A DNA stretch of 64,000 nucleotides, from assembly GCA_000328365.1 (NCBI GenBank), contig KB306507.1:129572-193571 (forward strand), in the 5' to 3' direction. Within the stretch, counting starts at the first letter, position 1. The number at the start of each line of letters is the position of its first letter. Shown here in pieces: positions 26,760-39,800 of the stretch. The stretch is from Capitella teleta (lineage: Eukaryota > Annelida > Polychaeta > Capitellidae). The notes below the pieces were generated by a model. It saw nothing but the letters and a program-made list of their open reading frames with translations, did not search any database and was not told the origin of the DNA. The translations under genes were made by a program, and so were the position numbers.

Positions 26760-29700
26760 CAGCAATTGTGTCGATGTCATTAGGCAAGGCTGCGATTAGG
26801 GAGAGCCATTGCCCGGTTGAAAAGAACCTGTTGAGAGGTCAGCGATCGCCCATCGCCAGAACCCTTTTCATTGCTGCTGGGCCTTCAATGCGCGCTCTGA
26901 CATTTATGGTCGCCGTAAATTAGACGAGAGGCTAAGATTAGCACTCCAGTCTGTTCAGAATACAGCTTCAGACTAAAGTACAATATTGGGCAGACACATA
27001 TCCTAAGCAAGTTGCTGGGATGAAGAGCTGGTTCAAAAAGACTTGGCATTGGTCCAAAGGACTTCATTGTGCGGTTTTATGCACTCGCGGCGTCGTTGAT
27101 CAAACGCTGACGCCTCTGACTGCAGACCAAGCGAATGATTCAATTGTGAATAAGGAACCTCCTTGCCCGCCCCACCCCATCTTCCGTCGCTTTTTTTTCT
27201 ACCATTAAGAAGCGCTGTGTATTAGCAAGTTTTATGTAGAAGGCTTGGAGGTCGTCGATGATTACATTGGATAATGAGAATCCGAGGATGAGGCAGTAAA
27301 ACAAGGCCGATGGGCTTTAGATGACTCTGGTCAAGCGAAAGGGAGGGGTCCGCCCTGGTTTATTGCCTCAAGCGCTGACACTTAGTCGATGCTGCGCGGC
27401 GTAAGGTCCGCCTAGGCAATCTCTAACACGCATTCCTCACTCGGACCATTTGCAAGATCATTTCGTTGAGCCAGACTGTATTTTAATGGCTTTGTTTACT
27501 CTGCGTATAACCCACCAATAATAACACCAATCTTTGTGATAATCCGATTTTGGACACTCACAAAAACAACCATTTTAAAATGTGCCAATATCCTTGAATG
27601 GTTTCTTATAAATTATTCCCTTGACCGCGGTGGTCATTTCAAGGGAATTGCAGCCCAGGGGATGACCTCTTTGCGACCAGAGGCATCGTTACTACGACAC
27701 ACTAATGAAGATCCGTGGTGTGTTTGGGTCGTCTGCCCACTGATCTAACACGTCAGCGCGACTTGCTCTGCACTCTTCCTTCTTATGATATCAGCACAGA
27801 TGTGCATTATCATAATTGAGGTCTCTTGTGGATACCACAGATAATATTTTGGCCGACTTATAGCTAAATTGCAGTGACGCAACCGGTTGGCACCCCCCCC
27901 TCCCCCTCCCGAGTGAGCCACGCAGGTTTAGCTGAATATTTCAAATCCGTCTCCATGTGATACTAAATGTTATACAATATGCATGTTATAGTGTACCGTT
28001 TACTGCATCAATTTTAGTCCTTTCATTGCAAATCACTCAATCAGACGCAAGTTACGCAACCACTTTGACGAATATAGTAGATTCATATTGGTAGCCTGGC
28101 TTAATCAGTGTTCAACGAAATACACTACTATACACACAAGAACATCAACGCAATAAAATCCACCGTCTGACATATAAACGTACCCCTTTATTCGAGCTTT
28201 TCTTTATCTGCCAATAAATATTCAGGCTTGTTAACCACATGTCTCATAAATAGAAATTTGATTGAATCGATGAATGATCCGTATTTGCTTCTTCTGTGGC
28301 GATCGCTCCCAAAAGAGAAAATCAATTTATGGCCTTATAGAAATCCAATCTTCGTCTGTTGTTATCTCTCGAGGCCAAGATTCAAGGACTTCGTCATTTT
28401 CTTCTTCGATTGGAACATTGCTCTAATCAAGCTGAGGAGTCTCGTGTTGGGCTCTCAGAAAATAAGACCGACGAGAGATTCTTTTCTCGGCGCATTTAAA
28501 ACAAACGATAGACGTTACTGCCCTCTGTCCATCATAGGGTTTAATCCTCAGTCGCCAAATCCCTGATCGGGGAAACAATAATCCCAGCACCTCGAAACTG
28601 AGTCGCAGTGACAAGACAAATTATCTGTCCTGTGGTTCGGGCTAAAGCAACTGTCTAATGAGGATTTATCTTGAAGGACGGCGCAAAGGGAGATATTTCC
28701 TTAGCAAATGGAATTTCAGTTCCACTCTGTTCTTACTTGTAGGACACTGATTGAATGTTTCGGCTTATCAGGGCGAGAGATTGAATTGTTGGTCTGAACG
28801 GTTTTTGTTTACTGCCGTGAAGACTTACGACCCACCGCTTGTACATTGGCTGCTGGGGTCACTCGGAAACAATCGCTCACAATATCAATTATTAACATTA
28901 GCTCTCCGTGTGATTATTCTGGGTTCAATCGCTAAACAATAATCTACCCGAGGAAAAAATGTTCTTTCTCACGGTCAACGTAGACTGGATTAGTCAATAC
29001 CTTGAGGTCTGCTATTGAAAGTGCATGCGTCCTTAATCTAACCCGATACTAATCATTCTCAAAGTCTATGCCCTTGTTCGGTTCCTTTCTCACGGTAGAG
29101 GCATTAAGGGATTCCAATTGAAAGTATTGATTTGGGAGACGCCTTAAAACACAGAATGTTCGTTGGCTCAGGGTGCAGACGGCTATTGAAGCAGTCGGCT
29201 GAGGTCCTAACGGCGTATTTGTTTGCCTCCTGGGAAATAAAGTGTGAGGGAGAATTGGGGCAAGGGGAGGGAGGGGTGATTGTGTTGGGCCCCCTAATCA
29301 TCAGAGTAAGACTGCGTTTTGGGGCAATTGCGTGCAGGAAGGAACATGGGTGACCATCGTGCAGCTCCGTTCACATTTGAAATATTAGGGGTGTTCAACT
29401 CTATTTTAAGGTAACACGAAAGCCAGAGAGATCTTGGATTCCAACGCATATTGTTGAGAATTTCAATTATTTACAACCATATGTCGTTTACAACGTAATA
29501 TTTTTTTGAGCTCTTGACACTCGAAGTATAATTAGTAATCATTTAGAACGTAAATTTTTTATCATTTGATTGAAATTACCATTAAAAAAATGATTGACAT
29601 TGACATTCATAATTTGAAAGAATAAATTGAAAGTTTGACCCATAGAATGCATTATCGCAAATCCACCGCACATACGCTCGCGGGGAATTTTGGGATAAGT

Positions 29701-29876
29701 GGGAGCTCCGCCGGTTTTAATATTGTTTTAGCATCAAGGCTTGAATATCGCTGCTGAACATAATTACAAAAATATCCTTCAAATTACCTCAAAAGTTGAG
29801 CCAAAACAATTATTCAGCCAAAACATTTAGTATAATTGATTAGTGTGTGAAATTTCATCACTTTAATCCATGTTAC

Positions 29877-29914
29877 CAAAGATACTCCACTTAGGCCCAA
29901 ATGGAGTACCTTTG
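29877..29914. repeat. Hairpin, 13-bp arms with one mismatch
   Basis: CAAAGATACTCCA faces TGGAGTACCTTTG across a 12-nt loop. It sits in AT-rich intergenic DNA with no gene nearby. Possibly a remnant of a small inverted-repeat element; no target duplication seen. Confidence 0.5.
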
Positions 29915-31062
29915 ATATTGCCACGAAAAAATTAGTTTGCAAATTCCGAAGCGAGCTGGAAAATGGCCGCCATAAAGCAACACAGGACTTCTGCATAATT
30001 TTGGTCTGTGTGCTTTGACAGGTGACCTAATTGCCCGCAAGGCCAGAGTGCATCGCACCCAGCGTTTGAGAAGAACTCTATGCTATTGCAGATTGTTAGC
30101 AATACTAATAGGAATGTAATCACATAATGCAAACCCATGTTTAATTACATCTCCATTGATTCCTTTACCATACCTAATGAAGTGTTTGTGGATTCCGTCG
30201 CACAGCATACATAGCAAATAGCCAGAGAGCTGATCAGGGGCATGAAGAATACGACGTTTTACATTGTGATTGAGATGGGGCGAATATTGAACCTGTGGTG
30301 GGCAATAAAATGGAAATATGACAGTGGTTCGAGGATAAGGCAAAAAGGAAAAGATCGACAACCAACTCAATGATTGGACGTTTGGGTGATCGATGGCTCA
30401 CAACTGAAAGCTCTCTCAGTGTTTAGGCCCTACCGGTCACCAAAGCATCAACGATGAATTGAGTAAGCTGAACAATAAGAAGTACCAGATGATAATTAAT
30501 GGACTAAAGGCATTACCTTAATTACTTCCTTGCCAAACATAATACAAACGAACCTTTTACGCCATGTCAAATGACACTTCGCCAACGATGTCGTGCAGAT
30601 GTGACACTGCCGAGAGCAAGTTCGCTGAAGCCCTTTTGCCCGTCGGGCAGCGAAGTCTCACGTCGGTGTTATCCTCATATCTTTATTTTCATTATATCGA
30701 TTGATATATTTGTGTCTGTTTTTCTTTCTTCTGTTCTTTGCTTGTGTTTCGGTACGTTTTGTTTCGGAAATTGCGTTGCAAGTATCGCAAGGATATTCAG
30801 ATTATTGCCCATGTGTGATATAGTTGCTAAATTCTGCATCAAATGTTATCATTTGGATCCAATAAACTATATATCTATGCCATTATCTGTGTATAAATTT
30901 ACATGTCACTTGTCCATGCATTATTTATCAGAACGTTCAGCCTTTGTGATAACACATGTAAAACGTGCGGATATCAGTTTCGGCCTCATCACGAAAAAAA
31001 GAATTATGATCATTGTTTTCAAACACGAATGCATGAAGTTTAATAAAAACCGATGAGTATAT

Positions 31063-31076
31063 GTTGCTATGGCAAC
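31063..31076. promoter_or_regulatory. X-box / RFX-type motif
   Basis: GTTGCTATGGCAAC is a near-palindromic match to the X-box consensus RYYNYYATRRNRAC. It lies about 2.4 kb upstream of the plus-strand gene that starts at 33441. Confidence 0.5.
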
Positions 31077-33440
31077 TCTAAGAAAGCCACGTGGGGGTTT
31101 TTGGCATCAATGATCTTCAGATGTTTACCTGTATAAATAACACATAACACAGACGCATCATGGCAGAAAATTGCGTCATGTGCTATATCTATTCTCGCCC
31201 ATGTTCAATGTTTGCAGGGAATGCAGAGAGCTGAAGATTAAATTATATTTAATTTGAAAAGTTTAAGTTTAGTGCGATCGACTGAGCGGGAGTTCAACAA
31301 TCAAGATTCTTAGTCCTCCTAATGTGATATATCAGAACGGAATAATATGGACACCTACGTCGATCGACATCTACGCGTAGTACTGCGGGCCACGTACCTT
31401 TAAAAATAGTCCATCTTGCCTGTAGTTCCAAAAGGTATTTAAATATGAGCAAATAAACGCAACTGCCTCGCCTTGAAGACCATCTCCGTGAACAGCAAAA
31501 AGAAAACAAAGGATGAGCTGGATTGAATTTCAATGTAAAACATTGTACATGGAACAGTCATTCATGACAATTACACCAGCGCATAAGCGAATCGATGCCC
31601 AAGCGTGTTACTAATACCTGGCGCAGAGTAAAATGACACTGTTGGTCTTCCTTTAAGAATGTCGTGTAGTTCGCGACACTCTGAAATGACGTAGTAAAGA
31701 GCAGTTACGGCCTCCAGCCTCAGCTCGTCCCCACCGGTATGCACCCTGTTTAGTTGCCCCGTGTACGAAATGCGACCCCATTGTGAATGTCTGCTTTTAG
31801 CTATATTGCCTCATATATTGACTGGTTTCCCTTACACTATATGCGCATTTTTCTACGAAGCATTGAGTTGATTTTGTGTACTTTCTTTTACTGCTATTGT
31901 TGCTGAAGTGCTTTTGTTTGTGGTTTGGGTTCCGCTTAGAATCAATTGAGTTCAAAGGTCACGAGAAGACATGCGTCAGAATTGATTGAGGACAAAAGAA
32001 ATGGGGCAAAATTCCCACCGTCTTTTTTTTTCGGTAAACCTTTCTGATATTAGGCACACACAAAAATGGTTCCAATCGCTCATGATTAAATTATTCTCTT
32101 CTACTTCAAAGTTCGATGTCTTTTTCCAAGGTCAAAATTTGCTGAGCATAGTCCCATGCAGATTTATTCGGAAATAATGCATTCATGGATCCCCTCATGC
32201 TGCGCTTTTCACACGCCAACCTTTAATTCTGACCAAGGCTTAAAATTTGGAACTGGATAATTTAAATCTGTTTCCCGAGTGTACGTCAGAAAATTACGCG
32301 ATCTATTTGATTTTCATATAATAAGTAGCTAAGGTAGGTCCTACGTGTGGGAGGGTTGGTGGTCTACCACTGAATGTTGTACGCAATGGGTAGGCATTAT
32401 ACCCCAAACTGGTGGGCATCCCACTCCGTTGGTGGTAGGTAAAACGCCCACTTAACGATACAGTAGCAGACTAATGCTAGAAACTAGTTTCGATTGAATA
32501 AGGAATATCCTTATTATAAGTGGCTCAATTGTGACCATAATCAGAAGTACCCAAGGGAGCCTACTCGTATTTACTCCGTTTTGCTCTAACCGAATAAATG
32601 ATTTAATTAAAGTATATTGCACTCGTTTAGAAACCGTGGCCACCGAGCAGACATAATCATAACGCCGGTTTTATCGAGGCTCACTGCGCAACGCTCAATA
32701 GAATCATAATGGCAACTCGTCTATTTATGGATAATCGATTAACAGCAAAGCAGTGCAATGTTGCAACTCTGGAATATCGATCGATTTTATCCAAAGTTCA
32801 ATAGTAATCAGTAGACCGTAAACAGTGTGTTGCCAGACAAAACAAGAGAACTTGTTTGGTGATAAGCTTCATGGTGAAAATAATACTGTACATCTGAGGG
32901 CTGTTATAAAAGGTAAGCCTGATAGTATTACAATCGACACAATAACGTTCATCCTGCGATTGACTCATGCTTCTATATGTGATATGCGTTTAATGTAGCC
33001 AATCAAAACCTTGTAAGGATTAATATTTCAAAACAAAATTTTGCAGCAAATAGACGGTAAGTTCCTCCAAACGTAAAACTGCTTCTCATGTTGAGTCTTC
33101 TCTTTATCCACTTCGTGTGGCCTTAAATGTTAATCCCTTTAACCGAACCAGCTGCCAACAGTGAGGGTAAATTCATGATAACGAGAGAAATCCCTTTAAA
33201 GTCTGTCATAACTTTGGTCAATATCAACCCGATAATCAGTTCAATTACTCTGAGCATATCATGAACTCTGAAGATCGCCTAATCCTTTTGTCTCAACATG
33301 CTATAAACTGGCGCAGAGTTGATATCGATCTGTTCTGAGGTCCATTGCAGTCTGTATATCGGATTATAGTTCTGCTGCTGGTGGATTCAGAGGTACGCTT
33401 TCCTGTAACTGATTGTCATGAATATAGGACAAGACTCAGT

Positions 33441-36400
33441 ATGAAGGATGGACAGAAAGTTTCGGGAATACGTAGGCTATTTTCGAGGTTAAGAAAGGTA
33501 TGTCTTGCTCTCAGTGTTTATTTTTGTTTATGTATTTTTTTTTTGTTTCAGCCGAAACGAAAGCAGACAGTCCCTGCTAGCAGAGAGGACAATAAAGCAG
33601 GTAGAACAGATACCGAGGTGGTGAGTGCTGTTTACCTTTGTTATGATTAAGGTAAAAGCTAATTAACCAAACTTTGGAAAACCAATAAAAAATATCTGAA
33701 GCACCCTTTGTGTTGGATACTTGGTGATGGTAAATATTGATCACAACATAATTATACTAACACTAGAGTTACCTGCGATTATAACTGTAACTATTCGATC
33801 CTTGAGTCAGCCAAAAAATGCCAATCAATCATTTACAAGTGACAATTGCAAACTCATATTTTCACAGTTGATTAGCATATGATAACTATTCCATGAAGGC
33901 AAGGAGAAAGTTCAGTCGGTATGACCGACTGACTGCAATCTTTTGCCGACTGTGGAGGTCGATTTCACGGGTTCGAGACCTTATCGGACCACGGGCGTTA
34001 TGATTGTGAATTATAATTTTAATTTGTTATAAATATAATTATCCGGTGACTCTGCAATGCTGCTCAACTGCGAAAGGAGAAAATTGCCATTATTCAACCA
34101 GCAAATAATTGTGTTTATAAATATGACCGGATAATTACACTGAATAAATACTGAATCCTCTTTTCATCATAAGACAAGATATTTCTTTTACTAATTCTAC
34201 GTTCATTGTTACCATAATTGTGCGTTTTAGTTATAGAATAACAATATCTGATGAGTATTCAAAGTAAAATCTATAAAACACAAAACCACTTGTGATATTG
34301 ACTTGAACAGAATCTCAATTTCAGACCTGACACCCACCTGTTTCGCTTTCATTTTCCTTATGAAAACATTCACCACGAGGCTCCAGCAATTATGCAAAGC
34401 ACGATCATCACTCATAACTAAGCAAAGCAATATTTCTGCGGATAAGCCATCGATAAAAAGCATTATAATCCAGCTGATTACTCCTTTCAAAGCTTCTTAA
34501 AACCCCTCTCTCGATTTCTCCCTGCATCACAAGTAAATTCTGAGACTTTGAAGTCAGAGTTTGTATTATCCTTAGGGTGGACAATTTATTATATGCAATC
34601 ATTCAATGACGTCACTCCGGGTTTTACAATGTAACGATTTATTTTTATGTTTCCACCAGAAATCATCGTCTGGTTCTGTGGGCGCAGTACATGGACCCTC
34701 AGGTGGCATCCAGGATATGAGGGATTGGTTCAATAAATTGGAAAGGAATAAAGAGAGTCCACAAGGTAATTGCTGAGTCACAAAATTGAGTCATAGTTCA
34801 ATATTTCTGCGCACAGGTGTTCAGGAAATACCTTCGAGGGCAATCGGTGGATCCCAGGTGAGTTCGCGACCAGATGCGAATGGAATGACTCGTCAAAGTG
34901 TTGCCGAAGAAATCGGACCCGTTCAGGCCATGACTGAGAAGCAGTGTGTGATGTATGAGTGCCCGACATTACTGTCAAGATCACCGGAGATTGCGGGTAT
35001 GCCAAGTACATCCCAGATAGAAATGGGAGATAATGATCTGGACACTGTGATTACATCACACGGAGAACAGACTGAAAAAATATTAACGAATGAGATGGAA
35101 ATCAAGAGAACAAAATCAAGTCGAAGGAATGAAACTGATTTTCCTCATGAAAGCATCCCACATCACGTGATCAACGAAGACGGAGAAAGCCATGAATGCA
35201 ACACTTTGATGTCTGTTGATTCCGTCGCAACAGACACCTTGATGTCGCAATGCAATGCTTATCATCGTGACATCGACATCGAAGGCGCCGCAGTGAACTC
35301 AATCACAGCCTCTGCCGCAGCTGATGCCTTAACATCGGATCAAAGGAGACCAATTGCAATCGTTACTCCGCAGATAAGAGAAGAGTCTTTGGCTGCTGTT
35401 CCGGCCAACTCTGTCATCGCTCCAATCACGCATGTCTCCCCTCCTTCATATCCCGGATTGTCCCCGAGGATCCCTTCTGAGATTGTCTACCTTCACCAAT
35501 TGCAGAGGTCGCAACTACAACAGCAGCAAAGAATCGAACAAGAACTTCTTGATTTAGAGCAAAGAAGAGAGATTGACGATATAGGAAATGAACATAGTGT
35601 CGATTACAGCAACATCGGAACAATGGACACAGACATTCTACTGCAGCCTTTGGATGTCAGCAATCCAACATTCCCAGGCCACACGTCATCTGGGCAACAC
35701 AGCCACAGACAGGTCCAATTAGGAGAAACAAGTGACATTGCTGCTATCAGAGACGTCAGTAGACGCGGTGATAATGTTTCTTCTTCTGTCAACGGCAGAT
35801 TCAGGCGAACACGCAGCGCACCTCGAGGTTAGCTTCAGTCAAAAGAAAAAAAAAACATTCTATAAAGATGCTCATTTTATTAAATTTATTAATCTTTTTA
35901 TTGTTCCAGTTGCCCAGCCGAGCAGACAAGGGTCCTACAATGGCACACGCTTCCGGAGCTTCGAGGAAGCGGATGCAAGCTCTGGTGAATATTTTACTAG
36001 GAAATCAAAAAGTTAGATGAAACTATAATTATTATTTAAGAGTAATGTGAATTAGGATACTTAAGATTATAATTTTCAGACATGGAGGATGATTGGTTGG
36101 TTGCAAGGTTACATAATCTACGATCTGACCTTATACGGTGAGCATCAGCATTTTTTCTTTCATGCATTCTTATTTTCTATTCCTTCTTTTTTTTTTTCTT
36201 TTTTTTTTTCATTTTTCTTAATCCACCCCTCTCTGATACATTGTATAATTATCACTATAGCCTCCCCGGAGTGCTCGTCCTGGGCGTTCGCAGAGGTGGC
36301 CTTGTCATCTACGTAAGTCGAGATCGACCAAATATTCCAGCTGTGCGCGATTTCATGCACAGAAACGGAATCTCAGACAGAGATTACGAATGCAAACTGA

Positions 36401-36459
36401 TGCCGTCTCGCTTCCGACCGACGGACGCCGTGGAAACAATTGCAATTGTCAGAGGATAA
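33441..36459 (+). CDS. Unrecognised seven-exon intracellular protein (524 aa)
   Basis: Exons 33441-33497, 33552-33620, 34660-34765, 34817-35827, 35910-35984, 36080-36137 and 36261-36459 join with matching phases into 524 codons plus stop. An in-frame ATG at 33345 would add 32 residues; I prefer 33441 because the extra stretch fits poorly with the basic, cytosolic-looking start (IRRLFSRLRKPKRKQ), a possible nuclear-localisation or membrane-binding patch. Residues ~78-414 come from one large Ser/Thr-rich exon that looks disordered. It contains a Gln/Glu-rich helical or coiled-coil stretch (LHQLQRSQLQQQQRIEQELL). The last ~85 residues look folded and spread over three exons: DDWLVARLHNLRSDLI, LGVRRGGLVIYVSRDRP, DYECKLMPSRF. 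I recognise no family, and do not assign a function. It is convergent with the EGF-SEA gene, 425 bp from its stop. Confidence 0.75.
33899..34000 (+). mobile_element. tRNA-derived SINE fragment
   Basis: A D-arm-like TTCAGTCGGTATGACCGACTGAC is followed by a B box CGGGTTCGAGACC about 50 bp later, with no closing acceptor stem. That is the head of a tRNA-derived SINE of a different family from the one at 9013. It sits in the second intron of the 524-aa gene. No clear 3' tail is recognised. Confidence 0.5.
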
Positions 36460-36518
36460 ATATATTGCTTAGTGTGTACAACGGAAATACTGCAGAAAAA
36501 AATACTATATATCGTTAA

Positions 36519-36524
36519 TTTATT
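36519..36524 (-). terminator. Candidate polyadenylation signal of the EGF-SEA gene
   Basis: TTTATT on the plus strand gives AATAAA on the minus strand, 361 nt past the minus-strand stop. It lies only 60 bp beyond the stop of the convergent plus-strand gene, so the two 3' UTRs may overlap. Confidence 0.35.
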
Positions 36525-36567
36525 TGTATATAAAAGCCTGCTTATGATAAACATGGAAATATAAAGA

Positions 36568-36573
36568 AATAAA
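36568..36573 (+). terminator. Candidate polyadenylation signal of the 524-aa gene
   Basis: AATAAA about 110 nt past the TAA stop at 36457-36459, a normal distance for an animal gene. Confidence 0.55.
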
Positions 36574-36884
36574 ATAAGTGATTTTAAAGGTTAAGAATGA
36601 TATTACTTCCTGTTAGTATAAGTAGTGCGGACATAATGTATTCCTTGATCATTTTTACTCAACTTGAGCTCTTAGTACGTTGGAGTCCACGCCCATCTGT
36701 CCTTCCGGGGGTCTACGGTGCTCTAAACATAAATGCAATCCAGGTCAAGTTGGCAAATCGTGATGCCCATTTCATACCTGTTGTCCAATCATCCGAGTGC
36801 CATTACTCAACACAGATGCACTGTATGCATAATTAGGAACCTGTTACACGGTAATCAGAATATATCCAAGGAAAGGATTGAGCC

Positions 36885-39800
36885 TTACATAACCGCCAGC
36901 ATATGGCAAGTAGGCTGCTGCGTTCCTGTGTGACCAAGGCCCGTGCTTATACCTGGGATCCGGGGTTTTTTTCTGTCTATTATTACGAAACAATCATGAA
37001 GTGTGATTATCCTCTTCCAAGTCTTACCTGCTGCGCTTGACTCGCATACAACGGAAGGTGAGCCCAATGAGAAGCAGAAGCAGAAGACCGAGAGAAGAAC
37101 CAACAGCAATCAGTAAAACTTTGGAGAATGGTGTTAATAAATGGAGTATAGGAAACTAATAGCACAATACTAATAATTACCTTCTCCGTTCACCTGACAT
37201 CTTGAACCGAAGAACAAAGAGTGGCATCTGGAAAGCCAAGAAACCAGGGTAATTAATTTTTAAGACTTCTAAACAAATAAAGTTCAGATGAACAATGTCT
37301 AAACCTGCATAGTAGTTGACCATCAGTATCGGCCACACATTCTCCGTCATTCTCACAAAAGCAATTAACTGTAGATTAAAGTGGTACAGCATTAATTGGG
37401 CAATGCAAGTAAGATCAACAACTCACGGGCGCAGGCCTCGCCGGATGCCTCTAACTTATCAAAAGAAACATCGATGTACCCAGGGAAACAAGAACAAACA
37501 AAGTTGGCAGAAGTTCGATTGCAAAATGCTCGACGGTCACAATGGTTCAGCAGACGGTCAGAGCAAGGATCAGGTTCTGCATGATATGAGAAGTGAGCTT
37601 GGCCATAGGTACACTATCACTGACCGATCACAGTCAATCTTTGAGCACTGCTTTTGCTCAGAAGGATGTCGGTGGTACCAAGGAACGAAGCTTTGTTCGG
37701 CTGCTGGAATTCCATGAGGCCCTTCTCAAGTTCTTTCTTCACCAGGTCAGCGGACGGGGTGAAAGGTCGAGCGATGAGAACCTCGAAGCGGATGTTGATG
37801 GTACCTCTACTGGATCTGAGTAATCCTTTGATGTGCATTTCTATCATCAGCGTCCGTAAGTCACTTCGCTCTGCTACCTCATACATCTGTACAATGGCAA
37901 TTAACAGGATAATCGAAAAATGAATAACTGTATGTGGTACCCCTTCAGTTGCGTCATAGACCATCGCACGGAATACTGAGCTGCTATGATCAGAATATTC
38001 ACCCGTGAAGTCGATTTCTGTCATCACAATACCTTGGTAGTGTTTAACCGCTGCAATTAAAGCAAGACAATATATCAACCAAAAATCAACCAATAAATAA
38101 ACTGACCGATGCACTTGTCTCCAATCCTGCTTCTCGCATAGCCAGCCATGCAGACACACCTGGGCGCCCTCCCCAACACAAAAACACAACGCTCGAAGTC
38201 CTCGTAAGAGCAAGCATCTCGAGGATTATACGGATCACAGGGCACTGCTCCTGTGTCGACAGTGTCTTCTGCCCATGCGGGTGCAACCAAAGGGGTTGTA
38301 GCGTATGGGACATCCTGTCAATTTGATATTTTATTTTTTTGTTATTAAATAACTTGAAACTCGCCGTAACATTAGCGTGGGTAATAGTTGACTGTGCTTT
38401 GGTCATCAACGGCTCCTTTGATGTCATCAGTTGTGTGTTTGCTGACGTATCTGAACTATCGTTGGTCTGAAGAGTGAACGAATCACTGGTCGAGAGGCTG
38501 TCCATTGTAGTCGACAATGCCTGCGTCGGCGTTACATCTGGGTCGTAGCTTTGTGATGTCTGTGAGGTGCTTTGGTCGGTGAACGACTCCGTGGTCGAAA
38601 TAGGGTCTGATGAGGCGTACGAAGTGGATGCGATGTTATCGTCGGCGGTTCGTATGGCGGGAACTGTGAAGCAAGGAGATCAATTTGTGAAACCAAGTCT
38701 AATGTTCAGGCCAGAGGAGACATCAGCATATTGAAAGTAAGAACTTCGTGGTCAGACGTTTTGCCGCAATGAATCTCCGTTGATTTCTTCCAACTGACAA
38801 ACGCTTCAAAACAGAATAAATCGCTGACACTGAACTGTAGAATGGAAATATTTATTACGCCAACAAAACCTTCTGAGATATTGGTGATCTTGTTTGAGAA
38901 TCGGAATTGGGTAACGTTATGATAAACAATAACGGACGACGCTTTGCACTCTACAAAGCAACAAAATCATAAGGCATCTGATGGTTAACGTCATCTCGGG
39001 TGGGAACGTAAGTACATTGTAAGAGAGAGAGGGGGTGGGGTTACGATATTAATCGTATATGAATAATTAAAATCAATTATACAGTTAATGTGTGCTTTTA
39101 TTAACACACAAAATAATTCAATATTATAGCGATTAATTTCCTTAATCTGACGTAATTATACGTATATTAGACGTTGCGATTGGTATTCGCGACCGTGACT
39201 TCCTTGCGCTAAAAAAGATATTCAGAGCTACCTAAATGACCGACAGCCGTCATTTGAGGTTTATAATACCCAATGTAACATAATGACGAATTAATGGCCC
39301 TCTGCTCTTCTTGGTATACATCAACGACTTCCACAAAAAATCTCCAACACACAAAATACCTACATTGCGCAGACGGCGCATGCAAACAACGCAGACAACG
39401 CAGACTCTCCACAACTTTCACGGATATAAATAAACATACTCCATTTCTGCATGATCCATCAATCTCACAATTAGCATTAAATATAAACAACAGCAAATTA
39501 AAACAAAATTGAACACATATTAAAAGTAATTGCTTGAAATGGCCCTGTCACACGACCTGATGGAAACAACTTACCCCCTTAACTTTATGCTCTAACCAGA
39601 ACAAAACACTTGCTTTTGAAGTTTTAATCCAAAATATTGAACCCAAAAAAAATCGCGCAACTCGAACCCACAACCCTGAGATTAAATAATTTAAGAATCT
39701 GCAATGTCATAGTAACACAAGACTCATTTATAAATTATAAATTTATAGATGAAGAAATGAAGAAAAATAATGGATAAACATCATCAGCAAAGTCAAAAAC

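Larger units (their letters stand above)
23528..33440. other. Ten-kb region with no gene seen
   Basis: The left edge must contain the promoter and 5' UTR of the lectin-CUB receptor (roughly 23530-23700, GC-richer). Beyond it I find no ORF with domains or splice structure. The largest frame, 161 aa at 30571-31056 on the plus strand, is Cys/Ile-rich and looks like chance. Two X-box motifs, one CRE-like site (26689-26696) and a hairpin near 29.9 kb lie here. The right edge probably holds the promoter of the plus-strand gene starting at 33441. Regulatory DNA or unannotated non-coding RNA are the likely contents. Confidence 0.5.

Noticed and set aside
30571-31056. 161-aa plus-strand ORF
   Set aside because: Cys/Ile-rich with no motif, no signal or convincing TM pattern, no partner exons; length is within chance in AT-moderate DNA of this size.
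32330-32460. Repeated GGTGGT/ACCAC words suggesting an inverted repeat
   Set aside because: Arms are only 5-6 bp and irregularly spaced; within chance expectation.
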